Assembly: GCA_008921705.1 (NCBI GenBank)
Contig: VFFE01006969.1
Coordinates: 137,004 to 201,003, forward strand
Reading direction: 5' to 3'
Source: Burhinus oedicnemus
Lineage: Eukaryota; Chordata; Aves; Charadriiformes; Burhinidae
Length of the DNA stretch: 64,000 bases
In this document: positions 14,102 through 26,100 of the stretch, piece by piece
How positions within the stretch are numbered: the first letter of the stretch is position 1
Layout: the number at the start of each line of letters is the position of its first letter
Program-made: the position numbers and the translations under genes
Notes under the pieces: model-generated
Databases searched by the model: none
Told to the model about the DNA's origin: nothing
The model's input: only the letters and a program-made list of their open reading frames with translations

Positions 14102-14109
14102 TGACGTCA
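14102..14109. promoter_or_regulatory. Perfect CRE palindrome (TGACGTCA)
   Basis: TGACGTCA is the full consensus site for CREB/ATF factors and contains a CpG. It sits in a small local GC rise that includes CCGGCCGAG just upstream (14090-14098). CpG is scarce in this background, so a retained full CRE is mildly suggestive of function. A single 8-mer is weak evidence, and no promoter or exon is visible beside it. Confidence 0.4.
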
Positions 14110-15291
14110 CTCAGAGGGGCACCATCTGAGTGTCAGAGCTGTCACGATTCATTCCCTGCATATCAAATCTGTGCTGCTTTTGTGTGGAGCAGGAGCTTGT
14201 TACCTTAGGTACTCAAATGAAATATCCCTTTCATTTGTTTGTATTTACTCAAGTGTGTTTTGAGGAGACTGAAACCATGTCTGTAGCCACCAGTCATCAA
14301 CTAGGTTGCGTGTGCTGGGCTGTGTGACCCAGCAATATGAGTGGCTGTCAAATGTTTGATCTTCTAATATGCAGCCTTTTTTGCCTCTCCTGAACTGCTA
14401 GTCTTTATGAGTGTCCACTCTACTTGTCATCTGAAATAAAGGTACAAAGCCTGTGTCGCGTATACAACAGTCTTTGGTAGTCAGCCACGTCTTCTCCTTT
14501 AGGCCATTGTCTTTTCAGCCTGACTGAAGACTCCTGCTACCACGTGCACGAACAGGAGAAACCCTGCTTCTTTCTTTTTTCTCTTCTGCCTATTTTCCTC
14601 TTTTGTTGAGTTCACAGACAACTCGGTGTCAGATGAGCGATAACACATGGTGAAATGCTGTTAAATATATGGGATTCCAAACATTAAAATAACTCTTCTT
14701 CCTTGAATTATCTTTCATCGCAGGTTGTCTGAAAGCCCAGAGAATTTAGCAATACAATGTCTGGGCAGGATACTTCTGTGCACTGAGATATAATAAGAAC
14801 TCATTAGGGATGAGCCACCAAAAGGACAAGGTGGGGGCTGAGACATCACAACTATGTTAAAAGCTAGATCCACTCATACACGGAGTATTGGAAAGTATCA
14901 GAGAGGGGATTTCACAGTTAACACTCTCACTATTTGATTGCTGTCACTTTGAGCTCATGCAGGTGTCCACACTCAACTACGATGCACAAGGGCATAGCTA
15001 TGTTGGTGTCCTCAAAATTGCCAGGTATAGTGTAGCCTGGTGGACCTGCATTTCGTGTCTTGTACCGTTTCCCTTTTTCTAATAGCTTTGTATGATCTTT
15101 TCCAGGGTTGTGAGCAATCCAGAGCAGTGATTAGTCATGACGCTGTCCCAGTTGCTTGCAGGGCGAAAGGCTGGGACCTCCTTTCTCTAAGAGTTAATCT
15201 AAAGAAGGCTTTGCCCTCCTCTGCTGAGCCAGGTCCTTGTTTGCCTACATGAAGCCATGAAAGCCTAGGTGTTGTCATAGGCTGGACCTTT

Positions 15292-15309
15292 TGGACAGTA
15301 GAGGGCACT
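15292..15309 (+). promoter_or_regulatory. CTCF-like motif
   Basis: The string ACAGTAGAGGGCACTA fits the central part of the vertebrate CTCF consensus, CCA(C/G)(C/T)AG(A/G)(G/T)GGC, in plus orientation. Only the core can be judged by eye, and such matches occur by chance in a window of this size. Confidence 0.3.
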
Positions 15310-18242
15310 AATTATTACTGTGTCCTAAAGCCTCTCATTCTGAAAAAAAATTTGCCTGTGGGCCAGATACTGTTTTAAGTCATCTGGCACTAGCTAAGGG
15401 TGGGCCAGTGTATGTTTTTCTGCTATATACAGCCATAAGTTTATCAAGATAGAGTCTTGATGTGTAAAGGGAACACAGCCTGCCTTCTTTATGTGGGACT
15501 CCAGCACTTTATCTCCTTCTTGTAGCTGTTTTAGGCCATGGCTACTTGCTCGTTAGCAGTGAGCAACTCGGTCATATAATCAGGTATCGCACAACTGTAA
15601 TGTTTTTTTACAAATATTAATTTATTTCTTTGCCAGATTTACCCAAGGGTATCCTTTTCCCTGCTCATATATGCCAGACATTCATGCTCTTCACAGTTAT
15701 GTAAATTTACAAGTAAACTGGGAAATGTATTTGTGAGAATAATAAGATATCAACAAAGAACAGAAATACACCCAGACTCGTCCTGGCTTCCACAGCGCAG
15801 TGAAGGCTCCTGTAGCAGCAGCTCTAGGCAGGAGCTCAGAAAGTACCACAACTGCCCTGCCCTTGGGATTTAGCCAAGGGAAAAGGGAGGAAAGGAAGGG
15901 GAGAGAGGGGAGCAGTGACAGACAAAAGCGAATGTTGCTGATGGGGCAGAGGAAGGTTTCATTCATTCATCCTCACTGCTGAGAGCCCTTCGCTGCTGGG
16001 CAGTGCTACAAGCACTCTGATGAACATTTTTCCCAAGAAGTACTGATGCCGAAGCTTATTTTTTCACCAACGCTTTGCTAATTTCTCAATCAGTTTCAGT
16101 TCAGCCAAATCCAAATATACTAAAATAAGCTTTTTTTAAACTTCATTAACGTGAAATGTGTTGACATTTTAATTTCAATCCTACTGTCTTATTTAAGGAA
16201 CATATGGAAAATAGTCTGTACAGATCAATCTACGGAGCATTTTAATATGGCTTTCAGTGAGTGAGTTGGTTAAATTATGGTTAGATATGTCCTAACTTGA
16301 GAAGTGTATAAACTGCAGGCAAGTGCTTTCAGACAAACTGATGTCAAATAGTGGAATACAATCATATATTCTGGATCTCGTCCAGAAAGGGGGATGTGAC
16401 ACTGTGACACAGTGCCTAACTAGCCTCTCATATGCTTGTATGCTTGTAGTGTTTATAATTACGAAAAAATAGCAAGATATATAATGGCGCAATCCAGATC
16501 ATTTGTATATATGGCCCGAAAGAGTTGACAGGATTTCACAGAAATATTCAGCAGAAGAAAAGGAAGAGTTTAAAGGGAGAAAGTAAATGAAGGAATTGAG
16601 AGATCTGCAAAGATGGGCATCCCAATTCTAAAGAGGAATCATTCAGGAAAAAATGATGTGAAGTGACTGCTTCGCCTCAGTATTGAACCTGATATTTCTA
16701 GATTGTTGCTAGTGAAAACCATAGCAGTCAGTACCTTTTTATAAAGCTTTTAGAAGGATCCATTTTCTGTTCTTGATTGGGAAAGAATGAAAAGAGCATC
16801 TCCCAAAAATTGATACTGCTGTTTGCATTAATACTAAAAAAGACTGGGACAAGAATTTGAATGTCGTCTTTAAAGTTGGTGAGCCATGCAGTCAGTGTGG
16901 CTATGTGTTGTGTAAAGCTATGGCTCTGTTGCATGCCTTAATTCAAATTCTCTACAGATTAAATTAAAGAGCTTCCTGTTACCAGGAACACTGTATGCTT
17001 TATGCCCATGGATAAGTAAAGCATGCCAACACTGGAAGAATGAACAAATTAACAGACAGCCTGGAGCAACAAGTAACTCGAACTGTCTTGACAATAAAAA
17101 AAACTGTGAAGGGAAGTTAAAGTGCAATTCTTATCTATTGACTAAGCCTGAGAAAGATAATAAATTCATAAATTCTTAAATTCTTGGTGGAACTCTTAGA
17201 AAAACAGATAAGGAAGACACATAGTATACAAATCCTGGGAATCCCAGAGGGGGAGGAAGGTAAGAAGCTACCATATATCCTACATTATGCTACAAAGAAC
17301 AACTCACTGTATATTGAGAGCTTATCATGTTGCTGTGAAAAGGGCACCATAGGAGACCAGCAACTGCAGAACTGCTCTCCTAAAGTTAATGGACTTGGGG
17401 GGTCAAGGGGAGAGTATTTTTGTCTGCACAAAGCATCAAGGACATTTAGTTTAATAAGTGGCAAATTTTGATTTTTTTTTTCCCCAATGCTGGGCCCTGC
17501 ACTCAGAAAAATTGTGCTCTTCAGTGCCCAGAAAACACACTTTCCAAGAAAATAAGTGCTATCAGTTAGTGTAGTCTGGCTAAGTTGTGAGTCAAATAGC
17601 CCTGGAAAATGTACTTATTCTAGATGCAGTTGAAGGCAAAATGTATGTGTATGAGAGAGAGAAAAAGAAAATTCTTCAGCTGAAGACTGCATAGCTATAT
17701 ACAAACTATGATTTCAATGGGCTTTATTGTCCTTTGACCATGATTTTACATTTCAGCTGGTGTCATGTTATAAATAGTAACTGAATTCCATAAGCAAATG
17801 GCCATCCTGAAGCAGGATACGATGGCAAAGTGAAGGGGATGGATCTCTTTTTAGGATGCTAGAAAATCTACTTCAAGTTCTATTATTAGTTTAATTTGTC
17901 TCCCTGCCCCCCATTTTTAATAAAATATTTAGCACCAGCAGCTTTTTAACTGGAACTGAATATTTACCTGAGGTTTTGGAGGGTTTTTATTTGCAAGTGT
18001 ACTTTTGCATCGGAAAGTATGTTCCAAGCTGGGTGATGTGATGGTGTTCTGTTTGCTAAGCTTATGTGGCACTCACTGTTTTGTTTCTTTGTTTCTGGGT
18101 AGCTGAGGCTGCCCTGTTTGGCCAGGTGTAGTTCATTTCTGGGTTTATGCTGATGGATTCAGTGGCACTATAAAGCAAGCATTTTTACTTTAAGCATAGG
18201 GGTTTTACTATAGTTTGATAGAGGTTGAGAAACGTGAGTCAT

Positions 18243-18280
18243 AATGTATTTAATAATAAACAATGTATTTAATAATAAAC
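18243..18280. repeat. Exact 19-bp tandem duplication
   Basis: The 19-bp unit AATGTATTTAATAATAAAC occurs twice back to back with no mismatch (18243-18261 and 18262-18280), which points to a recent local duplication. No function is implied. Confidence 0.9.
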
Positions 18281-21200
18281 ATAGACAATAACAATGGAAA
18301 TAATGACAGTGCTGATCTAACCTGTACTCCCAATTGTATCCGGGCCATTCTTTGGTTCTTTCTTGTTTCTTTGCTAATCTAAACTACTCCACTTGCCACT
18401 TTCATGCATTCTAATCATGTTTGCCTGTTTGGTTCTGTATTGTCAAAAATTCCCCAATACTCTCAGCTTCCAGTCTCTACTTGATACGTTTTCAAATATA
18501 CTGTTACCCTGTACCTTGTTACAGGAAGTAAATCCCGTGCACATTTGCAAAGCTGTCTTAAAGACTAAAAATCTGCTTTAAAACTTTCCGTTGCAAAGAA
18601 TCCTGCAAAAAGTAGCTCTTTGGGTCACTAAATCAGCTGATCAACTGATACCAGTGGTACTGCTGATGAACACTGCCATGTCATAATTCTCCTTAAGTCC
18701 GTACCCTTCCATTGCCTTTTGTTTAGTCCTTAGACTGAAGGGCATTTAATCAGGGATTATCTTTTTGTTCTGTGTTTGTGCAACCCCTATCACAATGAAA
18801 TCCTGCTCTGTGACTAATACTCCTAGGTTATATGGTAATAAAAAAAATTAATAATTGTAAGCATAGTCTTGCTGTGGGGCAAACTGTCAGTTATTACATT
18901 ATTACTTCTAATTTGTTTATGAAGTGATCAATAAAACACAAGACTGTTCTGGATTTTGTTTGATGAAGAATAGAAAGACATCAGTCATAGTCTGCAGCAT
19001 GTGTCTGACAAGTCACCAGTTTTCTGCTACTCTTTTTCTCCCTTATAGTTAAAAGTCCAAATCAGTGCCAGATATTCCTAAATAGGGACATCTTTAATGG
19101 GCTCCTTGTCCTTTACATGCCTCCTGCCCAGATTCCATCATCACTCTTCTTCTTTCTGTGTTTTTAAATGATTGCATTTCTCATATTAGGCAAATCCTGT
19201 CCCTTACCTGGATGATGTCATTAATCTTCTTTTACACCATGATATATTACTAAGTGACATACTGCATTGTATACATATTGTTACTCCACTCACACGCTTA
19301 GTGAAGACATTGCTGGCATGTGGAATGCAAACGTCAAGTCAGCTGTGAAAAAGTTCTTTTTAAAAATCATGGAAAGTATGTGTGCCAGCAGGACAGACTG
19401 CCCTTTTTACTGCAGATTAAGACACAAAAGGATGAATTTTCAGAGAATCAGGAACACTTGCCAGGGCTATGCTGATCAAATTGCTTGTGTATGATGCTTT
19501 CTATTCCAGCCTGAGAAATTACTACAGGAGGAATGTGACCTTTTTGGCTCATTTTCAAATACTAATTGTAAAATTCCAAGTTGGTTGGTTGCAAAGAGTT
19601 AATTCTTTGTCCCCCTTGGTATTAAACTGACGGTTCTTAAAGACCTGGTCTTATTTAATGTTTAGGAAGCATAAAAGTCTCTTGACAAGCTCTAAGTGTT
19701 GTAAAACTCCTTTTTGTAACCAACAGAAGGGTGCAAGCAAAAATAACAGCCATAATTTTGAGGACTAACCGGTATGAAGCACAAGGGAAATGATAAAATA
19801 TTCAATCCAGTTGAATTTTACTTGTTGCCAGTGAGATATTACTAGCTCCTGAATGAGATGTGCCATTTCATTCAAAAAAATGGGGACCAGAAATCACTTT
19901 TTGGCATTCAGATAGCAAAGAATTTCATAAATTAAAATGCTGTTTGCATGGGTGCAAACTGACCTCCTAGCATTGGCTTGGAGACTGTATTCTAAACAGC
20001 TATGTCCACCCAGCATAAATGAAGCATAATGTAGCCATCAATCCTCCTTCCACTGATGTCTTACACCACCTCTGGCCTTTCTGTCATGCTACGTTTTTGC
20101 TTAGAATTAAGGTATCCCTGAACTATTGGGGAACATCCATCCCATACCCGTCCTCTGTAAGTTGAGAACTAGTAAGATGTTACTTGAGGGATTAAAGCAT
20201 ATAAATAGTTTGTAGAGAAAATCATAATGGGGACAGAATACTTTTAGTCTTATCATTAGTTGTCTCTACTGGATCATGTTTTCATAAACTTTTAGCCCAC
20301 AACCGGCTCAGTTTTTAAACCATTGCTTATGTTTGATCTTTGCTAGAGCCAAATACTGCATTAAGAAACTCGATGACAAGTAAGATGGAAAGCTCCTGCT
20401 CTGGAGGCTTTTTTTGTTTGAGTTTGAGAGAGGAAAACAACTCAGTGCAGTTTAATGATGTTCTGGTGGATAGAAAGTGAAAATATTTTCATTGCTTTGG
20501 AGAACAATACAGTTGGCTTAATTCAAAATACCACTTTCAAGTACTGAAATTCCATCTCATTTGTTAAAGCTCTAAATGCACCTTTGATTACTTTCTTATT
20601 ACCTATTGACATTGTAAAAATGAATTTATTATGTATTGTTTATTTTCATGAATATTTAAGCATATCCTCACATTTTATCATAAAAATATTTTTAATTAAT
20701 TTCTGAATAACAAATTATGAACTGCGATCCTCACTGTGCGTAGCAAATGTTAAATGTTGTACTGTTTGCAGACATTAAGCCGTCAGTGTTATTTGAGATG
20801 TTGCAAAATCATGACCCCTTTAGAAGAAAAGACAGCAGTAAAGCATTCCTTCCATAGCAACTATATTCATAGCAGCAATATACCAGAGTCAGTCAAACTA
20901 AATAAACCATCAGAAATTCCACACTGCTGATCAGTTGTTGGGGTTTCCATTGTCAGATTTTGTCTGAAGTCACAATACAGGTAAGTGAAGTGTAATTTTT
21001 TCACTAGTGTGAGGCTTCTGATCGATACTACAGTTTAGTCTCTAAAGAGGGACCTTCATGTGGGTAGTGGTGCCAAATTTTACTTTAAAATGCTGCTATG
21101 GAAATCAGGTATTTTTTTTCAACAGAAGCTGACAAGAGGCAGATTTTTTTTCCTTATTTCTTCCTTGCCTCAACTACATGATGTCAGTTAGGAAGCCCAC

Positions 21201-21351
21201 AGTTCTGAATCGAGGTGTGTGATTTCCAGTTTGTCTTCTGTGCTGGGATCAAACTGGAATGCATAGCATGTCAGCACAGCAGCATGGGTGATGGCATGAC
21301 AGAGAAGGCCTGCTTCCTATGCAAGCATTCTCTGAAGTGGGATAATGAAGA

Positions 21352-23166
21352 GAGATAAGAGATAATAAAAAAGGTTTTTACAATTACATTAACAAAAAAA
21401 AGAGAGCCAGGGAGAATCTCCACCCTTTATTGGATGCGGAGGGGAAGATTGTCAATAAGGATGAGGAGAAGGCTGAGGTACTTAATGCCTTTTTTGCCTC
21501 AGTCTTTAATAGTAAGATCAGTCATCCTCAGGGTATTCAGCCCCCTGAGCTGGAAGACAGGGATGGAGAGCAGAATAAACCCCCCATAATCCAGGAGGAA
21601 AGAGTTAGTGACCTGCTACACCAACTGGACAGCCACAAGTCTATGGGGCCAAATGGGGTCCACCCGAGAGTGCTGAGAGAGCTGGCAGAGGAGCTTGCCA
21701 AGCCACTCTCCATCATTTATCAGCAGTCCTGGTCAACAGGGGAGGTCCCAGAAGACTGGAGGCTTGCCAATATGACACCCATCTGCAGGAAGGGCTGGAA
21801 TGAGGATCCAGGCAACTACAGGCCTGTCAGCCTGACCTCGGTGCCAGGACAGATCATGGAATGGTTCATCCTGAGCGCACTCACGCGGCATGTGAAGTAC
21901 AACCAGAGGGTCAGCATGAGTTCATGAAAGGCAAGTCCTGCTTGACCAACCTGATCTCCTTTTATGACCAGATGACCCACCTGGTGGATGAAGGAAAGGC
22001 TGTGGATGTTGTCTACTTGGACTTTAGTAAGGCCTTTGACACAGTCTCCCACAGTGTTCTGCTAGAGAAGCTGGCAGCCCATGGCTTAGAAAAGTGTACT
22101 CTTCGCTGGGTTAAAAACTGGCTGGATGGCCGAGCCCAGAGAGTTGTGGTGAATGGCGTTAAATCCAGTTGGCGGTGGGTCTCAAGCGGTGTTCCTCAGG
22201 GCTCAGTTTTGGGACCAGCCTTGTTTCATATCTTTATTGATGGTCTGGACGAGGGGATTGAGTGCACCCTCAGTAAGTTTGCAGAAGACACCAAATTAAG
22301 TGGCAGTGTTGATCTGCTTGAGGGTAGGAAGGCTCTGCAGAGAGATCTGGACAGACTGGATCGATGGGCTGAAGCCAATTGTATGAGGTTTAACAAGGCC
22401 AAGTGCTGAGTCCTGCACTTTGGTTACAACAACACCAGGAAATGCTACAGGCTTAGAGAGGAGCGGCTGGAAAGCTGCCCAGCAGAAAAGGATCTGGGGG
22501 TCCTGGTAGACAGCTGGCTGAACATGAGCCAGCAGTGCACCCAGGCCAAGAAGGCCAACGGCATCTTGGCCTGTATCAAGACTAGTGTGGCCAGCAGGAG
22601 TAGGGAAGTGATCATGCCCCTGTACTCAGCACTGGTGAAGCCACAGCTTCAGTACTGTGTTCAGTTTTGGGCGCCACGGTATAGGAGGGACATTGAGGTG
22701 CTGAAGCGTGTCCAGAGAAGGGCAACAAAGCTGGTGAGGGGTCTGGAGAACATGTCTTATGAGGAGCGGCTGAAGGAATTAGGATTGTTTAGTCTGGAGA
22801 AGAGAAGGTTGAGGGGAGACCTTACTGCTCTCTACAGCTACCTGAAAGGAGGTTGTAGTGAGGTAGGCACTGGTCTCTTCTCCCAAGTTACTAGCGATAG
22901 GACAAGAGGAAATGGATTCAAGTTGCACCAGGGGAGGTTTAGGCTGGACATTAGGAAAAATTTTTTCACTGAAAGAGTTACCAAACATTGGAACAGGCTG
23001 CCCAGGCAGGTGGTTGAATCGCCATCCCTAGATGTGTTTAAAAGTCGTGTAGATATGGTGCTTAGAGACATGGTTTAGTGGCAGACCTGGTAGAGTATGG
23101 TCAATGGTTGGACTGAATGATCTTAAAGGTCTTTTCCAACCTAAACCATTGTATGATTCTATGACA
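21352..23166 (+). mobile_element. CR1 non-LTR retrotransposon, 5'-truncated
   Basis: This is a chicken-repeat-1 family LINE copy of about 1.8 kb, roughly the last two fifths of the full-length element. The conceptual product begins inside ORF2 upstream of the reverse transcriptase core, in a GFYNYIN-like stretch near 21370-21390, and runs to the ORF2 stop at about 23076-23078. A short 3' UTR follows and ends with the octamer ATTCTATG at 23156-23163, the signature of CR1 3' ends. CR1 elements typically lack a poly(A) tail and clear target-site duplications, and none is seen here. The 5' boundary is approximate. Frameshifts and one nonsense codon make it inactive. Confidence 0.95.
21430..23078 (+). 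pseudogene. CR1 ORF2 remnant: reverse transcriptase and C-terminal region
   Basis: The relic encodes the reverse transcriptase of a CR1 LINE, which primes DNA synthesis at a nicked target in the nucleus. Frame one (to 21927) carries [46 protein letters not shown] and [16 protein letters not shown] frameshift near 21900-21910 moves reading to the frame holding [56 protein letters not shown] and the catalytic box at 22278-22289, which reads FAED where FADD is usual. A TGA at 22407-22409 interrupts KC-VLHFG. The same frame resumes as the 184-codon 3' block with [39 protein letters not shown] and [18 protein letters not shown]. Upstream of 21430 another frameshift separates a GFYNYIN-like segment. 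The endonuclease domain is absent. Confidence 0.93.
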
Positions 23167-26100
23167 CTCAAAAGACAAAACCTTGTTCATTTCTAAATTG
23201 TCATTTTTAATGTGTTTTGATAAATATTACTAGAAATTTGTATTTTAAGCTCATAGAAAGCTCTGAAAGAAAAACAATATTCAAAACAGCTCATGAGAAA
23301 ACCCTTTTCTTGATTTCCTTGAGGCTTTTTTGGAAGAAACGCGAAACTCCTGAGGAGTGGCAGGAAAGTAGACTATAAAGGCTTAAAATTAAAAACTCAG
23401 TTTTGTCTTTCCCTTTTAATATTTTTAAGCGAGGAAAGAAAACCTCCCAAATTTTAATTTTTAAACTATTAGTCTGTTGTGACATAGCAAAGAGGGGAAA
23501 GATTTTGTTTTCTGCACTCTTATAATCATGGCGCTGAAGTGTAAATGAGCTTTTTAATCTCATTAATACAGCATATAATTCAAGTAACTGACTTTAACTT
23601 GTGAAAGGTACCACTGGTTTTAAGGTGCCACTGAGGACATAGGTACATGAACTAAGTTACCGTGAGATAAGCCATGGTGCACATTTGCTTTGTCCTAGTG
23701 TGCATAATGTTGCCTCTCTGTGTGCTCTCACTTCATTCTAACTATGTGGTACTTCACTTCTAACGAGGGACGAGATTTTTCTGCTTCCTTGTATATAAAC
23801 ATCTTAACATCAGAGACATGTGCTTCCCTCACCAGTTTCTTCTCCTAATTGAAATAACTTACATGACCTTGTGTCTGGCTAGCTACTCACATCTAAAGCA
23901 GTACCTAGTGATGTACTTGTAACTATTGAGATTAGCATGATATATTTTAGAAAATAATAAGTTCTATGACAACTGTTGCCAGCTGGTGCAGAAATTACCT
24001 TATTTTGCAGAGAGAAGAGAATACTGGAACAAAGATGAATCTATACCATCTCCTGCTTTGGTAGGTCCACAAAACCTATACATTTTTAGTAAACAGATGC
24101 CTCTAAAGACTTGTATGTCTTTCCTCTTTCATTCAAGCTTTACTAGCTGTTATTCTCAAATAGGTAACAGGTAACAGACTGAAACACTCTAAATGAAGGC
24201 TGCACGTCACAGAGTTATGAATTAATGCAACCAAAGATGAGGGAAAAGTGGCTCCCAATACTGTCACACCAGCCTTCCATTACAGAAGTTTGAGGTGACA
24301 ATGAATGCAAATTGGATGATAAAACACAGATGCCACAGACCCAACAGAGACACGGACCATAATAGGAGAGTATAGGAATTTCATTTCCACCTAGAGCTTA
24401 ATGCAATAAAAATCCCTGCTGGTATTATATACTGGTGACTCAATGTTTTAGATGAGGCATTTTCTTTGAAGACATAAAATGGTCATGATTTTGGTTTGGT
24501 CTGTGATCCTAAGGATGACTCCCTGTTACTGCTGGTGAGTTTGTTCACTTGCATGTTCATTTGTTGTTGTTTTGCACATCACTCTAGAGTAGTAGAGGCT
24601 TTGCAAGAATAATTAAACTGTCTTGCTTAATTTTTTACTTCTATAGTGTTGCTATTGTAATTCCATAGGGTTCTATTATCTTCTCATGCAGAAGCACATT
24701 GTAACTTTTAGTTTTCATTGTTTCAGAGGAATGGTTACATTAAAAAATAATGATTCAGTTTTCTGCTAGCATTAAGGAAAGTTGTGGAACTTCTCATTAG
24801 ATTCTATGTAAAATGTAAAGGTTTACCCTTCAGCACAGAGAAAGGGGGGTATCACCAGAACATCCCTCTCCTGCTCTCACTCAAGGGAAAGAAAAACTTC
24901 TTTTTTTGTATTTTAGGATAGTCCTATTTTAAGAACTAGTCCATGGAGTAAGAGTTTAATGTCATTGCTTCGACTGCAATGCAAAGGGAAACTGGAACAT
25001 GAAAACAAGCACGAGCAAAGAAATAATATTCTGGCAGTGGAGCATTTTGGAGTTCATTTTCAACAAGGAACAAATAATCTTGCTCCCCTCGCAAAATCAT
25101 GTTAAAAACAAACTAGCACCCAGGAAAATAAGCTATAACTCAGGTGTGTGTGGGGGAAAACTAGTTTCTGTTTTACTAGGGCCTGCTGCAGGGCCTAGTT
25201 ATTGAAAAAGCAAAACTCCCACTGAAGTGAACCTCAGGAAGCAGTATAGCAGAGCAGCACTGTAGCCTGGTGTCCAATGTGACCATCTTTCTCCCCAACT
25301 CCTCTTGCAAGTTTGGAGTGAACAACAGAAGGCAGTGTCTCCTCAAAGAGATGTTTTCCAGGGACTGACTGCAAGATTTCAAGTAATTTATTATACAGAC
25401 TTGATTGTGGACATGAGGTACACCTTTCCAACTACAAACACTGAGTTTTGTGAAGGACTCTAGTGTTGCCCAGGAGCAGAGAGAGTACTGCTCTTCTGGA
25501 AAGGGCTCTGAAGCAGGAAAGAAAGTGGGAAACAGCATCACTTTAACAACCTACATCTCTCTTACAAAAATGGGAAAAAACACTAAATATGCCTACTTCT
25601 CACTTTCCTTCCTTGTGGAGGAATTGGTAAAGTTTTTCTGACTATGCAATGAGTAAGTTGCTGTTATTCCTGGCGCTGTCAGTCTGGAACCATTCACAGA
25701 CATCTTCTCTCTGTTCATCTGAAGACTCCAAACTTATCTTTTAAAAATGATACATCAATTGGCAATGCAGTGAGCCAAGTTATTACACGTGCCAGTGATC
25801 CCAGAAACAAACTGAATTATCATCATTCTGTTTGGTCACCAATGTCTGCACAATTCACGTTATTAAAATATAGGTCAATATCACATATTGTACACCAAAA
25901 TGAGCCCTTTGATTTTCTGCAATAAAAACGGAAAAGTTGATTTTTTTTTTTAATTCATAGAGTACAGCTTTATGCCCACCTCAAGATCTCAGTTCCCTGA
26001 CATGATTTCCCCAAATATATATAACATTCTTCAGAGAGCAGAAAATAAATTCCTGAAAAGAGGTAAGAAACCCCTCCAGAGCAAACAATGAAGCCTCTTC

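Larger units (their letters stand above)
13740..21340. other. Gene-poor non-coding stretch
   Basis: I find no coding region. Reading frames are short and scattered over both strands. The supported items are a perfect CRE palindrome at 14.10 kb, a CTCF-like motif at 15.29 kb and an exact 19-bp tandem duplication at 18.24 kb, listed separately. Confidence 0.55.

Noticed and set aside
22779..23071. 69- and 77-codon minus-strand frames
   Set aside because: Antisense shadows of the plus-strand CR1 ORF2.
25176..25541. 121-codon minus-strand frame
   Set aside because: Random-looking composition, overlapped by another minus frame, and no splice or promoter context.
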